This document shows, piece by piece, positions 34,912 through 45,273 of a stretch of DNA of 64,000 bases. Made by a program: the position numbers and the translations under genes. This DNA comes from Phytophthora quininea (lineage: Eukaryota; Oomycota; Peronosporomycetes; Peronosporales; Peronosporaceae): contig JAAVTG010000531.1 in assembly GCA_011947345.1 (NCBI GenBank), forward strand, positions 124,001-188,000. The letters run 5' to 3'. Within the stretch, counting starts at the first letter, position 1, and each line of letters begins with the position of its first letter. The notes under the pieces were generated by a model. That model was not told where the DNA came from and ran no database searches. It saw nothing but the letters and a program-made list of their open reading frames with translations.

Positions 34912-35047
34912 TGGCGGGATGCTGTTCCAGCCCCGATACAATCGCTGAAAAAGAAGGAGGCGACAGGAGTGGCTTTACTCTTCGCAATAAGCGAAAGTAA
35001 GCATGGCTCTGTTTGTGTTGGATCCCAGTCGGTATTTAACCGTCTGT
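34912..35047 (+). pseudogene. Truncated first exon of a CTL (choline transporter-like) gene
   Basis: Reads MAGCCSSPDTIAEKEGGDRS then GFTLRNKRK and a GTAAGC donor, the same exon 1 as the full CTL gene at 48960. Similarity to that locus stops at about 35040, 20 bases before a hAT element. No later CTL exons follow, so this is a 5' fragment left by duplication or deletion. Confidence 0.75.
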
Positions 35048-35057
35048 TGTTGGCGAT

Positions 35058-35065
35058 ACGGTGAT
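35058..35065. repeat. Target-site duplication, left copy (hAT-1)
   Basis: ACGGTGAT directly before the element; an identical copy follows its right end at 38434-38441. Confidence 0.9.
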
Positions 35066-35290
35066 CAGGGTTCGCCAAAACCCATGGTTTGAAATTTTGA
35101 CGGGTGGGTTTAGACTCAGAACTGGGTGGGTGGGTCTAGGTAATTGGGTAATTTGACCCATATGACGTCATGACCCGCTGTCACGAGACCAGTGGTCCTG
35201 CGGTCTAAGACAGACCGTCTGTAGCTCGTCTTCCTCGTAAAAGTCTTATCTAAATGTGCAAACCGCGGTTAATGGTGGACTGGAGTACCG

Positions 35291-37353
35291 TTGCAGCCAA
35301 TATTTGTAGCAAACCCCTACCATCGGGCTCTAACCCCGATGTTTCGTCCTCGGCTGCTCACTTCCTCATTTGAGCAGTTTCAAGTACCCCCTCCTTCCCA
35401 GCCCTCGTCCCCCGTCAGCATGAGCTTCTCGTCGCCCATCGACCTGGCCTCCCCCATCGAAGCAACCCTCGTCTCGCAACCGACTCGTCCTCGGCCTCTG
35501 TCCCCTGTCACGGTGACGAGGACTTAGAGGGAGGTAACCCGTCTTGTCCGGCTAGCCAACACGACGTGGGAGCGAAGCGCAAGGCGAATCCCCGCCGCAG
35601 CCACCTGCCAAGCGCGGTAGGCGCAAGGACCCCATCTGGGAGGACGTGATCGTCGCAGATGATGTCGTCTCATGCAAGAAGTGCGAGAAGATCATCCACC
35701 GTCTGGGCGAGACGCATGTGGAAAGGGTGCGTGACCACTTCAAGCGCAAGTGCTCCAAGCGGCTCCAGACCAGAGCCATCACAGACTGTTTTCCGCCTGC
35801 TCTAACCCGAACCAAGCTCGCCTCGTTCCATCGGCAGTTTGCGTTGTGGTTCTATTCCACGGGTATGGCCTTTAACAAGGTTAACCACGAGTATCTGGCT
35901 AACGCCTTGGCCATGTTGAACCCTGGGGCTGTGGTCCCGACCCTCGCGAGCTCTCGACGACGCTGTTGGATGCCTCGTACGGGGAGTTGAAGCGCGCGAT
36001 GATGCATCGGGTTAACGGGAAGAAGTGCACCCTCGCCACAGATGCTTGGACCGACGTCAACGGAAAGAGTGTGATCAATTACATCTTGATTTGCGGTGAA
36101 GAAACGTATCTTCTGGAGACAGTCTACACGGGCTCTATCTCGCATAGCGCAGTCTTTCTGGCAGCTGACATCAAGCGCGTCATCGAAGCTACAAGGTTTA
36201 CGACCATCTCAGCTGTCGTCACCGACAATACCAGCACAAACCAGCTGGTGTGGCAAACATTGCAGGTGAACTATCCGCATATGTTCTTCCACGGCCGCAT
36301 TTCCCACGTCATTCATCTCGCCGTCAAGGATCTGGTCGCGAGGTTGCCGTGGCTCAAGACACTGGAGGAGAATTCCCGCAAGCTTGTGCGGTTCTTCAAG
36401 AAGCATCAGCAGTTATGGGCAGAGCTTCGCCGTCTGCAGATGCTTGAAGGCAGAAAGGCATTGGTGATGCCTGCGGATACTCGCTGGGGAACAATCGAGA
36501 AGTGCTTTGCGTCGCTGCTCGAATCTGAGGAGATTCTGCACGCATTTGTCAGCGGAAGAGATTTCCTAAAGGCCAAGACGAAGGAGCAGAAGGCGAAGCG
36601 CCGAATGGCATTTGATGTTGTGCGCAGTAAGGACTTCGTTCCACATCTGAAAAGGCAATCGCGCTGCTGAACGTCTTGTCACGGTTCCAGAAGGTCTTCG
36701 AGCGCAACACACGGCCGATCTCTGACGTGTACAAGGTGTTTCTCGACTTACCTGGCACCTACAACAGCATGAAAATGCCGCTCGGTGAGGTAGGGATCAT
36801 CTCAGGCGCACTGCGCGAGCACTTCGACTTCGTGTATGGTGACGCTCATGGAGTCTCATACCTTCTGGATCCCCGCTATGCTGGCAAAGGCATGGACCAG
36901 GACACCCGAGAGTCTGTTGAGGACTTCATCGCGCAGTGGAATGGACCCGAGAATGAGAACGCGACCATGGTCGAGTTGATGAAGTTTCAAGCATCTACTG
37001 TACAGCCGTCGCGTCAAGTCAAGCTTGTTCAAGACAAAAGCATCAGCGTCCGCGAGTTTTGGGGTGGGTTGCACGGATTTCCTTTGCTCCAGAAGATCGC
37101 GACTACCGTCTTTGCGTCTGCGTGCTAAAGTGCCGCTGCAGAAAGAAACTTCTCGGCCCACAAGTTCGTGCATTCGTCGCTGCGCAACCGCCTCAAAGAG
37201 ACTAGTGTTGAGAAGTTGGTCTTCATCTTCTTCAACATGAAGAATCTTCAGGTTGAAGATTTGGAGCTCCTCAACCTTGTTGAAGACATCATGGCGACGG
37301 ATGGCGAAGATGACAAAGAGAACAACCACGACAGCGACTACGAGTACTACTAG
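35291..37353 (+). pseudogene. hAT transposase (DUF659-type), interrupted
   Basis: Cut-and-paste transposase of hAT-1. A proline/serine-rich N terminus (from about 35291) leads into a BED-like finger with IWEDVIVADD, CKKCEKIIH and HFKRKC. The DUF659 catalytic region reads CTLATDAWTDVNGKSVINYI and VVTDNTSTNQLVWQTL; the C-terminal dimerisation block reads AAERNFSAHKFVHSSLRNRL. Frame breaks lie at about 35580, 35950 and 36645 (AAAA run), and a TAA stop at 37127-37129 lies just before the dimerisation block. The homopolymer breaks could be assembly errors, but the TAA suggests a non-autonomous copy. Confidence 0.8.
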
Positions 37354-37409
37354 GCTGTTCGCATTAAATACACGTTGTTCTTGACATCTTACTTCATAGC
37401 TCCATTCTC

Positions 37410-37522
37410 CTCAGCCAAAATGGGGACCTTAGCCAAACTGGGGACCGCCCTGGCCCTCAGCCAAAAGGGGACCTTAGCCAAAATGGGGACCACCCTGGCC
37501 CTCGGTCAGAAAGGGGACAACC
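37410..37522. repeat. 45-46 bp tandem repeat in hAT-1
   Basis: Two full units (37410-37455 and 37456-37500) plus a partial third. Each unit contains two copies of AGCCAAAATGGGGACC-like sequence separated by TT, then a GCCCTGGCC-type spacer. Confidence 0.75.
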
Positions 37523-37580
37523 GGTCAGAATCCTAGTAGTTCTTATAAGTATCTGTTAGTCATAGCAAATGTTGTACTTG

Positions 37581-37658
37581 CAAGTCTTATTCTCAAGTCG
37601 TATGCACAAGTCTTATACACAAGTCCTATTCGCAAGGCTTATCTGCAAGTCTTGTTCA
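37581..37658. repeat. Six-copy 13-bp tandem repeat in hAT-1
   Basis: Six units of exactly 13 bases, consensus CAAGTCTTATTCN, at 37581, 37594, 37607, 37620, 37633 and 37646. Subterminal repeats in hAT elements commonly bind the transposase; that role is inferred here. Confidence 0.85.
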
Positions 37659-37755
37659 TTCGAAATTAACGTTCTTATCGTATCTCACTTTTCTAATACA
37701 ATTTAGGCAATAAAAGGAAAATGTATTATAAAAGCAATTATGCAAATGCGTTTTT

Positions 37756-38328
37756 CTAGTCCGAAAAGTCACTGTCTCCTGAATCTGACTCAGACGACTC
37801 CTCAAGCCACCACCACATCTCGTCTGCACGGCTGTGGCGGGGTTCCGGTGATCTGATGGGCTGTCGGAAGATGGGGAAGCGATACATGGGGCACGCTGCC
37901 GCCATCTTTTGCACGTCGATGTGCATGCAGATGCACTGTCTGCAGAACTCGCGGCGGCAGCGTGCACACGCTAACGGAGCCACCGGTGGGTCGAAGCAAA
38001 TGGGGCACTCGTCTGGGTTGCCCACCTGCACCTGAATTGGCGCTGCTGTCCCGCCCACCGTGGCCGTTGCTACTCCGCCCGCCGTGACCGCCGCTGCTGC
38101 TGATACGGCAGCAATCGCTACTGCCCTCTCGTGACGCTGCTCTCGGCGTCGCTGGTTACGTCGCTGTCGACGCAGTTCTTGTACGATATGGGGGTGCTGG
38201 CGGGCGAAGCAGATGCGTCGAGCCTGATGACGCCGCAGCGCCGCGGCATCGCTGAAGTCTCGGTTGCAGTTTTCGCAGCGCATTCGCAAATGGCATGAGA
38301 GAATGCGCTGCGAAAAGATGGTAGGCAT
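37756..38328 (-). CDS. C2HC-finger and RING-like protein carried by hAT-1
   Basis: Uninterrupted 190-codon ORF inside hAT-1, opposite the transposase. Residues 17-39 form a C-x2-C-x12-H-x5-C finger (CENCNRDFSDAAALRRHQAR). An arginine-rich helix, an alanine-rich linker and a RING-like segment follow: CPICFDPPVAPLACARC then CRQC and CPMY. The usual RING His is absent and the last CPxC is CPMY, so zinc binding may be incomplete. The C terminus is acidic (SESDSGDSDFSD). Start MPTIFSQR at 38328 is the only good ATG. It could be an accessory protein of the element or a captured host gene; E3 ligase activity is not shown. Confidence 0.65.
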   Translation of the reverse strand: MPTIFSQRILSCHLRMRCENCNRDFSDAAALRRHQARRICFARQHPHIVQELRRQRRNQRRREQRHERAVAIAAVSAAAAVTAGGVATATVGGTAAPIQVQVGNPDECPICFDPPVAPLACARCRREFCRQCICMHIDVQKMAAACPMYRFPIFRQPIRSPEPRHSRADEMWWWLEESSESDSGDSDFSD

Positions 38329-38433
38329 GCTAATCTAAATAAAACCAATTTTTCCTCTTTATCTTATCGGCGGATGGGTGGGATTTCTATTTATTCCAAA
38401 TCCCAAAAACTATAACCCTATTTTCGAACCCTG

Positions 38434-38441
38434 ACGGTGAT
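38434..38441. repeat. Target-site duplication, right copy (hAT-1)
   Basis: ACGGTGAT, identical to 35058-35065. Confidence 0.9.
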
Positions 38442-38460
38442 GGTCCGTTACCTACCTATT

Positions 38461-38811
38461 TTACCATGAAATCGCGGTTAGTAGTTTTACCACCCTTGCG
38501 AGAAACCCCACGGGGGGTAGAAGTTTGTTTGGAATTCCCCATGGAATAGAGATTCCATTCGTTCTCACCTCGGTCCCTGCAGTTCCTCCAACCTGGAGTA
38601 AAAACATCAAGTGGTATTTTAAAAAATCATCAAATACCACATAGCAAAACATATGACTACAAGAACAGCTCTGTGGCATTTTCAGGGCGATGAAGTCAGT
38701 CTCGTTTGTCTCTTTGGCCGAGACGTCTTCAGTGGTTGGTGGTGGTTTGAAGTTTAGGTCCCTGAAAGTGCGATATGTAGCTTTACCTACCGCTGGTTTA
38801 GCAGCGGCCAA
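38461..38811 (-). pseudogene. Duplicate C-terminal fragment of the membrane-protein gene at 31.4-32.5 kb
   Basis: The minus strand reads TYRTFRDLNFKPPPTTEDVS then AKETNETDFIALKMPQ, nearly the same as the plus-strand tail at 32360-32470. After MPQ the two copies diverge. The upstream side ends abruptly at about 38800 where a hAT-like terminus begins. Confidence 0.7.
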
Positions 38812-39029
38812 AACGAGATAAACCCATGGATCGATCCGATCGATCCGGATTTATCTCCGGCCAAAACCACGTAGTCAACATGAGGATGGACTGAGACTCC
38901 TCGATCGAAGATGAAGTAGTGGTCGTACATTGCTGGCATGGAAATAAGTAAAATGCAACAAACAACACTTCCATTTATGCGGTATTCTACGGTTCACCGT
39001 CGTTGGACGACAACTGCTTCGAGTACAAA

Positions 39030-40230
39030 GGTCAGTGTAGAACATTGCCGTCGTCATTTTCGCCATCGCTTTCTTCATCTTCTCTCCGATCAAGCGTTGA
39101 TTGGTCGTACACCACGGTCGGTAGGTTGCCTCTCACCAACCGGTTCGCATACACGAACACAAGCTTCTGGATCGTCTCAGTCAACAGTGCATTCCTGAGC
39201 TTGGAGTGGATGTACTTGTACATGCTCCAGCTTTGTTTCGCGGCAGCTGGTGACGTCGGCATCGTAAATACTCTGCGTGCGATCTAAACAGGTTGGGATA
39301 TTCGCGGTAATAGCCCCACCACTCTAAGGTGCCATGCCGTGGCCTTCCATTTACCTTCCATCTTGCTTCCGATCTAACTTCTTGACCACGAATCCGACTG
39401 CTTCTTGGTACGCAAGACCTTGTTTGGCTTTGCTGTAGCAAATTCGAGTTGCAACGTCTCGGGCATGGTCTAATGCGTTTGTTCTATCGTCATCCACAAA
39501 ATCCGTGGAATTTGACATCAGTGTGAAGAAACTTCCAACGAACCGCAATTAACGCCTTGATACTCGTGACATTGTCAATAATCAAGAATGGTTGGCAATA
39601 AATGGGTTTCTTTAGCAGCTCCGCGAAACACCGGTAGACCGTACCAGGAGACAAACCATCCACTTTCAAAAGGCCAATCTTTTTATGGTGGGAGCTAAAA
39701 GCCTCATAATGTGCTTCCCGCTATTCCAGAATGCTTCGTCCTGCAAAATGCCGTCAACAACATCATAGTCTGTTTTTGTGATACCGCCACTCCACGCTTG
39801 CGCTTGCGAGAAGGCTTTTTGGTTTTGGCTTGTACTCCTTCGTGAACTCGTTGTCCTGGAAAACTGCCAAAAGTGCTTCTCTATTCTTGAACATACGGAC
39901 GATGGCATTATAGGTTGAATACCATCGCGTCCCGGTAGAAATCAACAGTGTGGTGTTGAAGACGCTCTCGCCGTGACGCCGAAGGACGGCAGCACGTTCT
40001 TCCCCGACTCGGGTAAAGAGTTTCGGGCGCGACTTGAAGTACACAACTACGTGCGAAACGTTTTGCACGCCGTCTTTCACTGAGGGAAGTTTTGAAATGT
40101 CTTCGAGGAGCAGGTTCAGTGTGTGCTTCACATCCAGCACAAATGATTCCGTTCTCCTCCAGGATCTCTCACGCTGATACGATTGGCTTTGCATTGTCCG
40201 TCGTCACACCCGTAACAAAACCAGGTTTGC
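39030..40230 (-). pseudogene. hAT-2 transposase pseudogene, C-terminal part
   Basis: Minus-strand pieces read GFVTGVTTDNAKPIVSA (40230 side), then FVLDVKHTLNLLLEDISKLP and LISTGTRWYSTYNAIVRMFK, and finally the dimerisation block AAAKQSWSMYKYIHSKLRNA with LTETIQKLVFVYANR. At least four frame changes and several stops are present. Its N-terminal half lies at 42752-43270, on the far side of the inserted hAT-3. Confidence 0.7.
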
Positions 40231-40242
40231 CTACAGCAGAGT
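40231..40242. repeat. Flanking direct repeat of hAT-3, left
   Basis: CTACAGCAGAGT, repeated exactly at 42740-42751. It is longer than the usual 8-bp hAT duplication and a few bases from the inverted ends, so the exact duplication length is unclear. Confidence 0.6.
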
Positions 40243-40246
40243 ACAC

Positions 40247-42737
40247 CTGGGCACGATTCGGCTAAACTCTAGCCGGTTCAAAATTTCGTTAGTCGGCTAG
40301 TCGAAATGTTATCAGTTAACCGCTAAATTAGCCGACACTTTTGGTTTTACTAGCACTTCCTTCTACGATCTTAAAAGCATACTTTTCTCCAGGTTTTCAT
40401 CAGATATGCTTGACCGATGAGGCCTTGCAAATTGACCACTATCAGAGAACGCCGACTCACATGGAACTGATGAGCCCATGACCGCAAAATACGCCACGAG
40501 CTAATCGAGCGAGACAGGGAAACGTTTTGGCAAGAGAGATATGGGCTTCGTGTTGCTTGCAGGAACTGATCCAGTTCGTCTTGGCTAGCTGAGCATCTCT
40601 CGCCTCCCATCAAACCACTAATATAGACGTCATCACTCACATGCCGTGATGTTGGGGCCAATTCGACTGCGGTTTGCATCCCGTACTCGCTGCGAAGATA
40701 TCTCCTAACAGAAACTTCCATATCGTCTCCTAGCTCGTACCAATCTCGACCCGTGCGGGGGTCAAGAAAAGACCCAATCGCGGCAACAATCCGGGAATGT
40801 TGGACGCGTATTTGTTGAGTTTTGCTTTCATTTTTTGCAGCCTCTCGTGTGCTTGACGTTACAACCTTGGTGGCATTGTGCCCTTCAATTGCGATATTGC
40901 AGTGCGAAATCATGTTTTTGTAAATCACTGGCCGCAACGAGATCGTGACAAAAGGCTTGGAGCTGGCAACTTCTGTAACAAATTTTGCGATTCTCAAAAA
41001 GTCGCATAAACTTTTCATCACGGCCCAATCCTCGCTAGAAATGCTAAAATTTTGCAGCGTTGAAGAATATTCATCAGACTTGCAGATTGGCTCAAAAACC
41101 ATTCGAAATTTGTAGCAGTCATCCAGCATCGTAAACATTGAATTCCAGTCTTTTCGCATATCTAACCCGAGAGGGTCCACTGCTTTCGGTCGCCCTAACA
41201 CCACTTGTAGCTCCTTAAACTTCATACGTATCGCGTTACTTATACGAATCTTCTTTAGGAAAGAGCGCAACGAATCTGCCTTCGTTTTGATGGCGCTCTC
41301 AGCATCCTTTACCGCGCGATTAAGAACAAGACAAACACATCGTGTATGCCACTCTTCCGCTATTGATCCGGGACTTTCGTTGTTGATGCGCTGCCGCAGA
41401 AGTTTCATCGCGTTCGGCATTTCACCTCCACTATCCGTGGTGACACCTTAAGTTTTGTGCCAATATCAAATTCATCGAGTATGTTGAACGCTATATCACT
41501 GGTTGTTGACCCATTATGCGGCGGCGGAAAATATTTGAACCCCAGAAGTGCTGAGCGCAATGCCCACATGTCGTCCACCCAGTGCATTGTTATTGCAATG
41601 TAACCTCGGTAGACTCGCGATGACCAACAGTCCATAGTTATACCAAACTTACTTGACACTTGGCTCAACAATCGCTGAAAATGCTGGCGGCACAACTGGA
41701 ACACTACAGCTCTAATAAGTGTACGGCGGCTTGGTACTTGGTAATTAGAGCACAGTGTGTGCACAAAACCCATGAACGAAGCGTTATCAACCACAGAGAA
41801 TGTCTGCTTCGAATCGGCGGCCCATGCCACCAAACCAGAAAGTATTCCTTCCTGACGTTTAGCACTCATGATGTCATTACAGTCAAGCGACTCAGTACTC
41901 GATAGCGTCTGTTGTGCTGGGTCGCTTTTCCTTTCCGAAGGAATGTTTTTGACGCAAATGGCGAACCATGACGGAAGTGCTCGTAGATAATGCTTACGAG
42001 GCTGGGCGTGGTGCTCGAATTGATATACACTCCATACATGTAGGAATACCGTCAATCTTGTTGAAATGAGACCACACCCATGACCGCTCCTTGCGCTTTT
42101 TCGAGCGCCGCCCAGTCAGAGTGATTGACAAGCTTGTAGTATCAAACTCAATACAGTGTCCCTCCTCCTGGGATTCTGCATGCATTTCATCACTAGGTTG
42201 CGTCAACGCAACATTAACGCTAGCATAAAGTGCTTCAATGTAACTCTCACTTGACAAAATTTCAAACATCTGAAGAAATAAAAATGTAGTAGTTAGCTGT
42301 AACAACACATCAAACGATAGTAGAGATATACAAATCTCATCCGAGTAGATACTCAACGTCTTGAGACTTGACGCCACTGCCAACACCCCCTGACAGCAGC
42401 TAGTACTAAAAGCAAAGATCACTGTCAGATAGTCTTCATACAACGAATCCGTCAACTCGCTTATTACATACCTGTAGTGCTGGACGTGGGCAGCACAGCG
42501 AATCCCCCAAAGCGTCTCGGGTTCCGCACGCGTTGCCTCAAGAAGCAAACAGAGTGTCTGTCCTACTAAGAGCAAGGGGAATGAGAAAAGCGACAGTGAC
42601 ACGAAAACCTTGGAATGATGGTATCGGGTTTTTACTATCGGTTACCTGACGGCTAACCAGCTCAAGATTTTAGAAGTCGACTAGCCATTTAGCCGGCTAG
42701 CCGGTCAACTGCGGTGGCTAGCCGAACCGTAGCCCAG
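40247..42737. mobile_element. hAT transposon (hAT-3), about 2.5 kb, nested in hAT-2
   Basis: The left end reads CTGGGCACGATTCGGCTA and the right end, reverse-complemented, CTGGGCTACGGTTCGGCTA, an imperfect terminal inverted repeat. Both subterminal regions are rich in GGCTAG/CTAGCC words. The hAT-2 coding sequence continues from one flank to the other (LDTVDAVDSAV at 42760, GFVTGVTTDN at 40225), showing insertion into that gene. Confidence 0.8.
40371..42602 (-). pseudogene. hAT-3 transposase (Ac-like), frame-shifted
   Basis: Encodes an Ac-type hAT transposase in three frames: an N-terminal part with a BED-like region (RSWVWSHFNKIDG, TCMEC) near 42080; a middle part with GITMDCWSSRVYRGYIAITM; then VTTDSGGEMPNAMKLL and a C-terminal part with RKDWNSMFTMLDDCYKF and IGSFLDPRTG. 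In another frame the dimerisation block reads SSVPCESAFSDSGQFARPHR. Breaks lie at about 42050, 41440 and 40470. An intron may account for the first; the others look like single-base indels. Confidence 0.75.
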
Positions 42738-42739
42738 AT

Positions 42740-42751
42740 CTACAGCAGAGT
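42740..42751. repeat. Flanking direct repeat of hAT-3, right
   Basis: CTACAGCAGAGT, identical to 40231-40242. Confidence 0.6.
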
Positions 42752-43270
42752 CTACCGCATCCACTGTGTCCAAGGTAAGCTCCGCGATGTACTCGGCTGA
42801 CAGTGTATCTGATCCTATCGCAAAAATCGTCCATGGTCTTGGAATCACATTTGGCGCGACTAGAACAACATCGAGTTCTTCTGGTGGCGCACGACCGTAT
42901 AGCCGTCAATAGCCATAGCGACAAATAGCTGATCTTTGCGCTCTTCGATCAAAGTTTTCATTTCCTCACTATATGCCTAGTTCAGAAGGCATCCAGAAAT
43001 CAGAGCACACGGAGGCATTTTCACTCCTGGACAGCCCTTCAACACCGCTGCCGTAAAATCCAGCCGTTCCACTGTGTGTGAAGGAGCCCCAGAGCCGTAA
43101 ATGTAGCTGGAGACTAATTTGTGAACGCGTCCTGCGCCATAGGGGTGTAGCTGGCGGCAGTATCTCCGCTATCATCACTGCTAGACGCACTTGCATCGAG
43201 ACTGGCCTGACTTCTTGCAGGCTGCATTCCTGGGCTGAGGCTACGCTGAACGCATTTGTCTCAGTCGCCG
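42752..43270 (-). pseudogene. hAT-2 transposase pseudogene, N-terminal part
   Basis: Minus-strand frames read HPGMQPARSQASLDASASSS and AQDAFTN, then LVAPNVIPRPWTIFAIGSDT and LSAEYIAELTLDTVDAVDSA, ending at the hAT-3 insertion point. Stops and frame changes are frequent. Confidence 0.6.
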
Positions 43271-45075
43271 ACCAGTGCGCAAATTTAAAATATGGCGATC
43301 TATGTATCCATGTGACGATGTGAATTGCGTTTTTATAGCTCGCACTGTGGAGAGTTCACATTGTGTTGCGCCATGCGACTATATTTGCAATTGCACTGTT
43401 AGCTGAGACTGTGTTGGTGGCTGTCCCCACAACCACTCAAAGGAAAGAAGCCAGGCTGCTGCTGCCCATCAAAGGATCAGCCGAAGGATGCGACGGATGG
43501 ATGGCCATGTGATGCCATCCTCACTTCCGGAACTTACGGCAACTACACACACGGTACAACACATAGGGATTTTACTATGGAGCCAGTGTTGGATATCACG
43601 TTCAAGAGATGAAGAAGCGAGCGATAAACGTGTCGCTTGGGAGAAGGCGGGGGTGTGCTGTCCTACCAAGGATGGGCCCTCAAGACCAAGAAGTGCGCCC
43701 AAGAATAAGTCTTCTTGAAAGGCACGCCCAAGAAATGGCGTGTCCTACGAATGCACGCTGAAGGAATCTCCGCTCTTGGAATGTACGCCCAAGGGCACAC
43801 TGCCTTGAACGTGAGTGCACGTTACGTCCTGATCACACCTCGTCCTTAAACGGGTCGCTAAGAACCAATCAAAAATTTGCCACAGTGAAAGGTATTCCTG
43901 TGTGCAACCCGTCTCGCCTTGGCTAACCTCACGATGTGTGAGGGAAGGATCTGAAAATCCCCAAGCTATCCAAATGACCCAAGAAGCACAGCTGCCGCCC
44001 AAGACCCAGGAAGTTATTGGGTGAACATTCCAAGGATATATTTCTTGGGTGGTCATTTCTTCGATGGAGGTCTTCTCTTGGACGTGGATTCTGGCACTTA
44101 GCGAGAATTCGCATTCATCATGGACCCAGTGGTTCGTACCCAGAATGTTTACGCCACAGATGATTTGAAGAGTGAAGAACACACGATATGTGGCCGTCAT
44201 CAAGTCAAGCATACTAAGATCAAGACTAATTCGTATCCTAATGACTGCGCCCAAGATCTGCGGAAGAGCTGCAGATCAACTAGCTATAAAGATATCAATC
44301 AGAGAGTTCTTTTGCCCTGTACTGCACAAGCGCCAGTCGGTGCTCTTTGCGTGTTAGTGCTAGGTGACCTGCTGCTCCCCACCTGTTTGTTAAGTACAAT
44401 TGGGAGGGGAGTCTAGGCGCCCCGGCCATTTCGTTTACTAGTTGGGCGTCTGTCTTGCAGGCCAACCCATTTCATATCAAAACAAACTCAAGCGGTTGGA
44501 TAGCAGTCGCCGCTTGAGTTTGTTTTGAGACTGCATCTTACAACGTTCTGTATTGGGATTTGCATTGACTGATCTGTGTGTTCCATCGATTGAAGGTGGT
44601 GCGCGTTCGCTGAACCAAGTCCAAGACATTCCAGGTGTCTTGGGCGTTGGATTGAACCTGGTATGAGACCGCCCGACCAAGGGTCTATAAGAATAAGTAT
44701 CGGCTGTATATTTGCATAAGGGTCTCTCTGTATATGAATTATCCGTGGTTGCTAGTTCTTCTTGAACTTGCAGTCCTAGAACCCCGTCTCTTCAACTGCC
44801 GCCTAAGAAAAGTGGGCTGCAGGGGAACGAATTGTGGACAAACTAATCAATTTACCACTCTTTGACTGTGAAAGGTAATCCGATAGATTAAACGCGAAAT
44901 CCAACGGTCGAACCTATAGGGATTCACGAGGTTCACACGCCAATCCTTCAACGTCAGTTCCAAGAACCGCCGTTGAAGGAGTACACAACCGATTTCGGTT
45001 CACCAAGATCCTGGCCTCGCCGTACAGCTCACGCTATACGACAAACACTACCCAGCAACCCCTGGACGGAAAATA
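43271..45075. other. Non-coding, probably repeat-derived tract
   Basis: About 1.8 kb without a supportable gene. Minus-strand ORFs here (for example 44254-43745) have no recognisable family. Words such as CGCCCAAGAA recur around 43680-43800. The base composition and short motifs would fit a decayed LTR element, but no paired LTRs are visible. Confidence 0.35.
44477..44528. repeat. Perfect 19-bp inverted repeat, 14-base loop
   Basis: Arms 44477-44495 and 44510-44528 are exact reverse complements (core AACAAACTCAAGCGG). No T-run or obvious RNA gene accompanies it. Confidence 0.85.
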
Positions 45076-45273
45076 TCACCAGATTCTCGCCACATCCAGC
45101 TTCTCAACGTTGGCATTGGGGATCAGTTGCTCGCATTTCTTGTACGTCACAGCCTTCGTTCCAAAGTACTTCCACACTTGAAACTGGCGTTTCTCCCAGC
45201 CATTGCTGATGCCTCGTGGCAGCGACAGATTAGCTCCATTACATCCTGTCATTGGCGCTCGTATACCTCTCAC
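45076..45273 (-). pseudogene. Possible BED-finger fragment
   Basis: Reads RQFQVWKYFGTKAVTYKKCE on the minus strand, resembling the W-x-x-F...C-x2-C start of a BED finger, but the second Cys and His pair are not clear. Probably transposon debris. Confidence 0.3.

Larger units (their letters stand above)
35066..38433. mobile_element. hAT transposon (hAT-1), 3,368 bp with perfect 8-bp TSD
   Basis: The ends are CAGGGTTCG (35066) and CGAACCCTG (38425-38433), an inverted pair typical of hAT termini, and are flanked on both sides by ACGGTGAT. The interior holds a hAT transposase on the plus strand, two tandem-repeat blocks and a RING-like ORF on the minus strand. The intact duplication means insertion is recent relative to decay of the flanks. 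It lies 20 bases past the point where similarity to the CTL locus ends. Confidence 0.9.

Noticed and set aside
37581..37658. CRISPR-like array
   Set aside because: Units are 13 bases with no spacers, inside a eukaryotic transposon.
43271..45075. LTR retrotransposon
   Set aside because: No paired LTRs, polypurine tract or gag-pol similarity; a TGGTATGAGACC primer-site-like word alone is not enough.
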